NCBI RefSeq assembly: GCF_037038585.1
Contig: NC_092524.1
Span: 46,275,001-46,339,000 of the forward strand
DNA length: 64,000 nt
Direction of reading: 5' to 3'
Source: Patagioenas fasciata
Lineage: Eukaryota > Chordata > Aves > Columbiformes > Columbidae
The notes under the pieces were generated by a model that saw nothing but the letters and a program-made list of their open reading frames with translations, searched no databases and had not been told where the DNA came from. Positions within the stretch are counted from its first letter, which is position 1. Every line of letters begins with the position of its first letter. The position numbers and the translations under genes are program-made. Below, piece after piece: positions 56,101 to 64,000 of this stretch.

Positions 56101-59100
56101 TCCCACCTGTCAGGTGGGTCCTCTTCCCACTGCTGGTTACGTTCTACATCTTTGCACTGGTTTGCACCACAGGGTAGCTAGCGTGGGCTACGGAACAGCC
56201 TGTTTCATCTGTTACTGAACATCAGGGATGTTGCTGTACTTGGCTTGTGCATTTTGTCTGTAAGGTTTTTGGAGGGACAACCTATTGAGGTGGCTGAGAG
56301 GGAGGTTTCTGGAAGAACAACAGTTGCAGTGTGCAGGCTTGCTTTGTTGACTTCCCTGGTGATAATGTTGGTGGGTCAGTTTTCGTCATTTATTTGGGTA
56401 ATGTAACTGGATTTGTTTTTAAACTCTCTGTATCTGAAGTAACTTGTATAAAAATCAAATATAATTAAAACCAAACCAAAACAAAACCCCCAAACTGATG
56501 TCTACTGTTTTGTCTGGAGGAACATCTTGAAAATGTGAAGCCTTAAACATATCTGTCAGAAAACAGGTAAATCAGTGTATATGGCAGGACTGACTTACTA
56601 AAACAACTGAAATATCAATAATTTTCTTCCAAACCATGATAGTCCATCTGGTTTTCTAGAGGATTCCTCATCTCCATGTTCCTTGGTTGATGTGGATATT
56701 GAAGATTAGAGGTAGTGCTGAGCATTGTAAGTAAATGGTTCAAGATTAGTACTGCATGTCCCCAGCAATTATGCAAATCTTTCCTGCTCCCTGGCTTTTG
56801 GAGGCAGTGGAGGAGGCTCTGTTAGAAATGGAGGAGTGACCCTGGAGGGAACTGGGTTGGTGTGACCCTCAGAAGGCTTCTGGCAGTGGCACTGTTGGTG
56901 GCTCAGTGTAAGGCTGCCAAGGGGGAAGTCTTTGGCACAGATGAAGTGTTGGTTTTGTTCACACTTTAAAACATTGAATTTGACAGTTTCACAAATGTCC
57001 CTCAAAGACAAGCCTGCAGTGGTTAGTTAGGTTCTCCTATCTCTGTTCTTCAGGCTGATCTGGGGTGGTGGTGCTATGGGTGGTGTGTGTGGAAGATTGA
57101 TTCCCAGATCAAAATGTTAAAAGTCACTCTTCTGGGAGTGGAAAGGTGGAGTAGCTCTAGAGATGTGTTGACAAATGCAATGAGCTCTCTTTGAGAGTTG
57201 GTGAAGCCCTTGATTTTATTTTTTTTTCCCAAAGCCTTTCCTTTGGAAACGTATGGCACATTGGAACAGAGGAGCATCTGGCCTAGGTCAGGTCAAATTT
57301 GTCAGGCAGCCCCAGGCCAGTCAGTGATGAGTGTGAAGGGAAAGACAGTAAAAAATGGGTGTGTGTCCTCTTAACTCTCAAAAGTCTTGGCTTGGGAACT
57401 CGCTGAGACTGTGTTGAAACTAGTGTTTGGAAAGCCTGTTGGATTGGTGTTTATCAACATGGAAATCTCAGTCTTTTGATTGCAGCAGTTTCTGCCCATT
57501 TGGCCGAACTGGCTGCTGGCCCTGGGGTTTCCTGGGACTCCTGCCCGTGCTGTACTTCTCAAAAATTCACATCACTTTTCCCTTCCTCCATTCCTGATTT
57601 GTGTATTTGGTAACAGAGTGGAGTTAGCATTTTGGTGTGCTTGTGTACAAGCAGTGTGGGTTTTCTGTTGACCTGTTCTTTTGGATCCCTGGATGGATAC
57701 CGCCTCGTAGAAGAAATCTGTTGAAACAAATTGATTAAGATCTTCCATTGCTAATGCTTCAGATTTTTGCAATGTGATGTGGGAACCTCCTGTAACTATC
57801 ACGTTGTGAACGCTGGTGCAAGAGTTCACTTAGTTCTTCCTCTTTCTTGAATGTTCTTCTTCCACAGTGATCATCTTCTGGCCCTACAGACTTTCTGGCA
57901 GGCTTCCTGATTTGCGTTTGGAGAGTTTTGACTTAGTTCATAAAGTTGTTCCACATCCTTTTTTGGCACAGTTATGGTTTTACTTTAGCTTGGTCCAACT
58001 TGCTGTCTTTTTTTCTTTGCTTGAAGTATAATGTCAAGTTTTTGAGTTGGGAGGTGCTGGTGGTTGTTTTGTTTTGTGGTTGTTTGTTTTTAATTTTAAC
58101 TTAATTATAGTTCTAAAAGATTTTGCAAATATTCTCTACACTGAGCCTCTGCAGTGTCTTTACACAGTCTTAATGCCACTTGCAAGCATTTAATTTCTTG
58201 GGCTTTTCCTTTCTTTTTAATTTTCTTTTACCAAGTTTCTTTTAGGCAGCTCCCTCTTGTGAGTTAAATATTGCTATAGTACTTTGGAGGGTGGTTTTTT
58301 AGTCGCTGTTGTAAGGAAGCTGAATTTGAGTGCAGTGCAGAACTATTCTGTAATATTGATCGTGATCACACTGTGCTGCTCTAGGTCAAAATCACAAATT
58401 GGGCTGCCTCTTATAGCTTCTCCTCAGAAAAGAGTATTTATGGAATCAAAAATGCAGTCTCTGCATCATCCCTGTCATGACACTTATTTAGCCTGCAAGG
58501 GCATTGTCAAGATTTCTCATTCTTGTCTTTTTATTGCCTTTGCAGCATCTCTCTCTTTCTGTCTTTTAACACTTTAATTGACCTTCTGGGTTTGGTGGTC
58601 TACTCTATCAATATTTGTGCTTACTTATGGAATTTTATAGAGCTTCTGTATTCCTCTTGCTGACTCTTGGTTTTCTTTAAGGTGCAGACCCACTCCTCCA
58701 TCGATCATTCATTTACAATTTTTACGCTGATACCACACTGATTATCTTCCTTCAACAGACTCTTAGTATACAAACAGCTAAAATTAAATTAGATATGCCA
58801 TTTTCCATTTCAAGACTTCAGGTACATTTATGCCACCTTATTAGTCACTTGCTCTTGGTCTTGCTACCTATCCTTGTATATGCTTGAATCTTGGATATGA
58901 TGTTGTTGTTGGGACTGGTCCTTGACAGAATTCAGGTAGGAAATACATTCCTTCTATCCTTTATCAGCCTTCAAAGAATAAGTCATCTGAACACTGCACT
59001 GTGCTGTAGTTGTTGACTTCCCTGGTATTTTGTTTAAAAATTACCCCGGGGCCTTAAAATAAAGTGCCAGCATCCTGGTTCCTGAGGGGAGATTCTTAGC

Positions 59101-62100
59101 AATCAGGACAGTGTGGTGTGTTTTGGGAGTGGGCATGCCGAGTGACGTACTGAATTTTGGGATGAGAGCCTATCTATACCAGTCTTGGAGACCTTTCTGC
59201 CTGTACAAAGGTTGGAGATGCTAATTTGTTTGCTGGTGAGAGGGGCTGCTCTATGAACCGTAATGACTGATGGTCTCTGTAAGAGGGGTAGCACAGGCTG
59301 TTGCAGAACCAACCCTGTTTTTATATCGCTTTATTTTCCCAGCCCTGATGTGAGAGTTATGGAGAAGGGAGAACAGTTATTTTTCCCCCCTTGCTAAAGC
59401 ATCTTTAAATTTTCTTGGTAACTGGTTGTGGTGTTGTCTGTTGAGCTGACGGTGATGCAGGCACTGGCCTGCTGAGAACCAGGCTAAAAATCTCCTTGTG
59501 AAAGGTGGAGTATGTGCTGTATAATACTTATTGTGTTGTTAAGAGCTTGTCTTTTTTGCTGAAAATGGTATGGATAATCCAGGGTCTGTGAGTATCCTCC
59601 AGGAAATTTTTAGTTTTAGTCAAGCCAAAGGGCCTCATCTTCATAGGATTAATAACATCAGTTGCTCTGAAATATAAAACGTAGCTCCTGTTGCTGTGAT
59701 TGCTGGTTTTTGTTGTTGTTGTTGTTGTTGTTTGTTTGTTTGTTTGTTTGTTTTTTCCCCCTTTCTACTACTTAGTCCTTCTCAAAGACTTAACAAACTC
59801 ATAATGGATAAAAGTAGTTTCTCTTTTGGGGAGGGAAAAGAGTGGACAAAACATCAATTTATGGCTAGAAAATTTGTTCATGTCTTCTGAAAAGACAACA
59901 GCAGTGCCCAAGAAAGCTGAGGAAGACTACAGGACTTCCCAGTAAAGGATTTCTGAAAAATCCACAAACCAGATTCTCAATATCCTCTCTGCCAGGTGCA
60001 TCAGATCATTTTTCAGGAAGAAGCAGCTAGAGGGAGGGCTGAAAGGAATGAATCTTGACTGTGGCCCTGGAGAAACTTAAGTCAGAGATCAAGAGTTAAG
60101 CATGGATCTCTCCTCCTCTCCTGTTCTTTTGCTGCGGTACACCAGCTCATGGGACTCACACGTGATTGCAGAGAGCAGGAAACCAAGAAGCACCTGGCAC
60201 AGGAATCCAGCCCAGTTCTTGCAAGAATGAAATGGTAATTAGACAAAGGAGCAATTTCCAGGAAAGTGTTTATAGACTTTATTTGGTAAAGGTTGAAGGG
60301 GCACATGGGATACCTGATATGTAAGAGCTACTAGGACTCTCCCCTTGAATGGAAAGGGGCAATGCTGAGTCTTCTACTTGAAGCCTGAATGTTTGTTTGG
60401 GGAAGCTGAGGAGATAGGAGTGAAGCCCAGCCTGGCCGTGTCCTGGGCTGAGCAGCCGCACCGGAGCCACAGGCCTGCACTTTGGCCACAAGCAGGGCAA
60501 AATAAACGTGCTGCAGAGACAAACAGGCTTCTGCCCTCCAGGAGTGATCTCTGTGGACATCTGTTTGGTGCGGTTGCCTTATCTGTGCAGCTGTAGACTT
60601 GTTTCCCTTGTGCAGAGAAGGAAGAGGTGTGCAATTTAATGAAGATCAGAGCTTGAAGCCTCCAAGCCAGCTGCCGGTTGTGCTCTCTGGTGGTCAGGAG
60701 GTCTCGGTCTCACTGGGCAGCGTGGAGGAGAGCAGACCTGCCTCCCTGTGACGAGAGGCTGGAGATAAGCCATGTCTGAGCAAAGCTGGGCTCTGTCAAG
60801 TCTAGTCCTGTGTTAGAGGCTGCCTGTGCTGAGTGGGTGCTAGGAAGGTTTAACCTTCCTAATGGTCTCTCAGGTTTCTTCCTAAGCTTTTTCAGTCTTT
60901 GACTTGCTATCTGGGACAGCACAACTTGTGTCTGTCTTCAGTCCATTTAAACAACCCCTGAATATTTTCATTCTTGGTAGTGCCCTGAACCGGTGGGGCA
61001 CATCTGCCATCTCTTGGTGTAATCTATACCCTCACCGTTTCGCTGTGATATCCCAGCACCAAGAATGAACTCAGCACAGATGTCTGTGATCCTGACTGAG
61101 GCTATTCCACGTTCTAGTGGAGGGCGCTGTTTGACACAGGAAAAGCTTGGCCAGATGTGGCTGGAAGTTAGTTGTTTGTAAGCTAAATAGGGTATCTGAA
61201 TCTATCTGAATCTAGCTCTGTTTGAAACATAAGAATTATATGTGTCTCAGAAGTCCACCAGCTGGATGGCGGAGGGAGTTTATGGAGAGTTTTCTGGGGC
61301 TGGATGGCACAAGCTGGTTTTTATCCCAACTAACAGATTTGGGACCTGGAAGGTATTTGTTCTGTGATCTCAATCCTGGCCAGTGCGTGGGTCTTCCAAA
61401 ATGAGTCCATTGGCATGCCAGGAACATCAAGATATGACAGAGAAAGGATGCAGAAAGCACAAGGAATTTTTGCTAGAAGGCAGCCCAGACGACATGTCCA
61501 AGCTTGGTCCTGACTTGTTCTGCTTTGTATGCTTCAATGTGTTTTATGGGCAGCATAGTCCTCACCTTTCTTAGTCCTTGCTTTCCTTACCTGTAGAGTA
61601 GATAGACCCTTTCCAGGGACTGTGCAGACACTGAGCACTGCAGAATCCTTCTGTAGGGCAGCAGTTGGCTCATGGTGCTGCCTTGCTGCCGTTCGCTCAT
61701 CAATGAGGCATAAACTATACTGTCTAGTCCATTAATCTGCAACAATGGGTCATGGTGCTGCTAACTGATTCCTAAAGATCTGATGTTTCCTATAAGGAAA
61801 TGGTAAATGCAATGGGCTTAATTTGGCTATATCCTCATTTCCATGTTTTGCATATTCCTACCTCCTCTCTTAGTGTGATGAGAGCAGTGTCTCCACAGAG
61901 GCTGTATTGGTGTAGCATGAATAACCACTGTGGGTGGGATTTTCTTCATGCTGCTAGTCTGTATTGATTAAATTAGCACTATCCTGTCTCCAGGCAAATC
62001 GTACAGCTTGAAAAAGAGATTGGAAATCTCTCTTTCAAGCAAGCATGAGAATGGCTGCATAGCCACGCAGCATCTCTTTTGGGTGCTTTCTCAGTCCTTC

Positions 62101-63480
62101 CATCTACTGGAGGCTCTTACGTGTGCTTTGTCACTGTCCACAACAGCAAACATAGGCTTAAATCAGGAAATGGCAAAAATGAGGGTGTTGCTAAACAAAA
62201 CATTACTTTTGCCTCAAAGAGGGGTGAGTGTGCAGAGCCTTGAGAGTAAGCAAAAAGCTGAGCTCTTTTTCTTGTGCCTGAGAGGGCTGCAAGTGCTGGG
62301 AAGGGCCAGGGGAACAGGTAAATACACAGTGCTTGAGAACCAAATGGTGATTGAAAGGCAGCCACAAACAGTGAAAGATGAAGTAGGGGAAAAGTGGCTT
62401 TTGTAGGCTCCTCTTGTATTTAGAGTACTCCTGAATGTGCTGAGTGTGCTTTGGCTCCCACTTCATGAAGAGTATGCTCCTAAGCACCAAAGCAGCTGTT
62501 TCTTCTCTCTCCCATTTGAGGGTGGCACTGAAGGTCTGTGCCACTGTCCACCTCACTTATCAGCATGGCAAAGCCTGTGCCACTACAGCTTCTTGTCACT
62601 GTCCTGGAGAAACAGCTGTGGAGTTAAAAGCCACACTAAGGTCCTCACTAAAGTGTGTGCTGCCATTGCAGGAGCTCCTCAGCTGGACAGGTGGGACTTT
62701 TGGCACAGTAGAAGCCAGAGCTGCAGAGGTTTCTTCGTGTAGCTCTTCACAGCCAAGCATTTTATTCAGGGGTAGTTGCCAAACCCCATCACACAACCTT
62801 GATGTTTATGATATGTGCCATCAGCGCTTCCTTTGCTCGCAACCTTGATGCTTCATTAAGTTCTCCTGGTGGTCATAGGAGGAGTCTTTTCTTGGGAGGA
62901 GGCTCATTAAGAAATCATTTCATAAAGCATCTGAACCATATTAAGATCTCACTCATTAGGAGTGGGTAGGTTTTTGTCTTGGCCCTTGCACTTGTCTGGA
63001 AAACAAATTGGTTCAACTCACTGACCCTGCAAAGAATTGTGGTGGGTTTTGAGTCTTGTTTTCTGCCAATTTTAATGAGCAAAGTTGGATTACCAGGTGA
63101 TCAGACCAGCGTCGGAGTGGGTGCAAGATAAGGAGTGGGATGTGTGGACAGGAACATACATGCATGGGGGTGGACAGGGGAGGCAAGACCTCTACTTCGA
63201 TGGAGGCAGCTATTCATTCTGCTCATTTCTATTGTAAAAGCTTGTCTTGAATATCCTGACAATTGTGAGTGCAGTGGGGGAACCTGTTATGACCTAAATG
63301 GAATGGGTAACTGGCTTTTCTCTCTTAATTGTTGGATGGTAAAGATGATTTTCACCTTGGTTGTGAAATTGGATTAGGTTCAGTTGAGCTCTTACTGGGC
63401 ATCAGGGGACTGAGCTGTGAGGTGGTGTCAGTGTTGTGGTTTCATGTCACACCTTTGTGTCCCCTCTCTCTTCTGCTCAG
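50171..63480 (+). other. FLVCR2: FLVCR2 intron 1, part to the right of the provirus
   Basis: AT-rich, T-rich on the + strand, with a T-run at 53591-53611 and a TTG/TTTG microsatellite at 59707-59756. The intron runs from the donor at 43198 to the acceptor at 63479-63480, 20283 bp in all, about one third of it provirus. No exon, RNA gene or further recognisable mobile element is seen. Confidence 0.7.
59707..59756 (+). repeat. (TTG)n-(TTTG)n microsatellite
   Basis: About eight TTG units run directly into about five TTTG units and a short T-run. It lies in FLVCR2 intron 1. Confidence 0.9.
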
Positions 63481-63622
63481 CTCGGCATCGCTCTGGGCTT
63501 TCTGGTCCCTCCAGTTCTGGTTCCCAACTTGAAGGATGTGGAGAAGCTGGCCTACCACATCAGAATCATGTTCTTCATGACTGCAGGCGTGGCAACAGCC
63601 CTGTTCATCCTTGTTGTCATAG
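63481..63622 (+). CDS. FLVCR2: FLVCR2 coding exon 2 (residues 171-217 and first base of the next codon)
   Basis: The exon follows a pyrimidine-rich tract ending TGCTCAG and stops before GTAAGG at 63623. It reads [16 protein letters not shown], then a loop [13 protein letters not shown], then the hydrophobic [17 protein letters not shown], the fifth and sixth membrane segments. It joins exon 1 in phase 0 (GNQ/LGIA, as in the family) and leaves phase 1 at its 3' end. The remaining exons lie beyond the window. Confidence 0.95.
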
Positions 63623-64000
63623 GTAAGGAGGTGGAAGTGTGCACATGAAACCAGGTGGGACTGAGAAGATCAGCCTGTGAGCATGAGGGGCCTGTGTGCT
63701 CGGAAATGAGCTGGGGAGGTCATCTGGGGATGTGTCCCAGCACGCAGCTGACAGGGCCATGCAATACCCTACCTTGCTGCTTCAAGCCCGTGATGAACAG
63801 ATGTAGAAGGGAGTACAAGAGGTGGTGAGTGAGCTTGATTAATTGTTAATTTCCTCCTTTGCCTGTGTAGTAAAACCCTGGCATGAATAAGTCTTGTAAA
63901 AGCCAACAGAAATCTTCCAAGGTTCACAGTTATCTTGCCTGCAAACAGGGTGCTGGGCCTTGGGTTATGATGTGACGGACCTGACTATCTCTTAAGGGTA
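63623..64000 (+). other. FLVCR2: Start of FLVCR2 intron 2
   Basis: Begins with GTAAGG at 63623 and runs to the window edge. No acceptor or exon of the family is recognised in the remaining bases. Confidence 0.8.

Overview
The window is vertebrate, almost certainly avian, nuclear DNA. The evidence is three intron-bearing genes whose exons translate into JDP2, BATF and FLVCR2, CR1-type LINE fragments ending in the ATTCTGTG-like tail repeat typical of birds and other sauropsids, and a provirus with an alpharetrovirus-style LTR and a tRNA-Trp-like primer binding site. The species cannot be fixed from the sequence alone.

Layout, left to right, all genes on the + strand. 1-2837 is upstream intron of JDP2, with an old CR1 tail. 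JDP2 (three coding exons, 2861-9437, 163 aa) is followed by an AT-rich 3' UTR ending near 10.3 kb. 10.3-25.4 kb is intergenic, with one strong GC-rich island near 13.2-13.6 kb that looks like a first exon plus donor site for an unassigned transcript, and a CR1 copy directly after it. BATF (three coding exons, 26198-31099, 125 aa) has a clear polyadenylation signal at 31513. 31.5-42.1 kb is intergenic with no recognisable gene. A CpG-island promoter at 42.2-42.7 kb leads into FLVCR2 exon 1 (42688-43197). FLVCR2 intron 1 is about 20.3 kb long and carries a 6.77-kb provirus in antisense orientation (43395-50164). FLVCR2 exon 2 is at 63481-63622, and the gene runs off the right edge.

JDP2 and BATF are both small AP-1-family basic leucine zipper proteins. 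Each has two phase-0 introns and a middle exon of exactly 105 bp that carries the DNA-binding region, which fits an ancient tandem duplication. JDP2 is known as a repressive partner of JUN at AP-1/CRE sites. BATF is known as the JUN/IRF partner of activated lymphocytes. FLVCR2 is an unrelated membrane transporter of the major facilitator superfamily. The order JDP2-BATF-FLVCR2 on one strand matches the arrangement known from other tetrapods.

The most informative non-genic item is the provirus. It has two 315-bp LTRs differing at 11 positions, a 6-bp target duplication, a primer binding site and a polypurine tract. Its gag, pol and env are broken and partly deleted, and its matrix region holds an internal duplication. 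It lies only about 190 bp downstream of FLVCR2 exon 1. I found no tRNA, rRNA, CRISPR or operon-like system, and no convincing unknown protein-coding gene.
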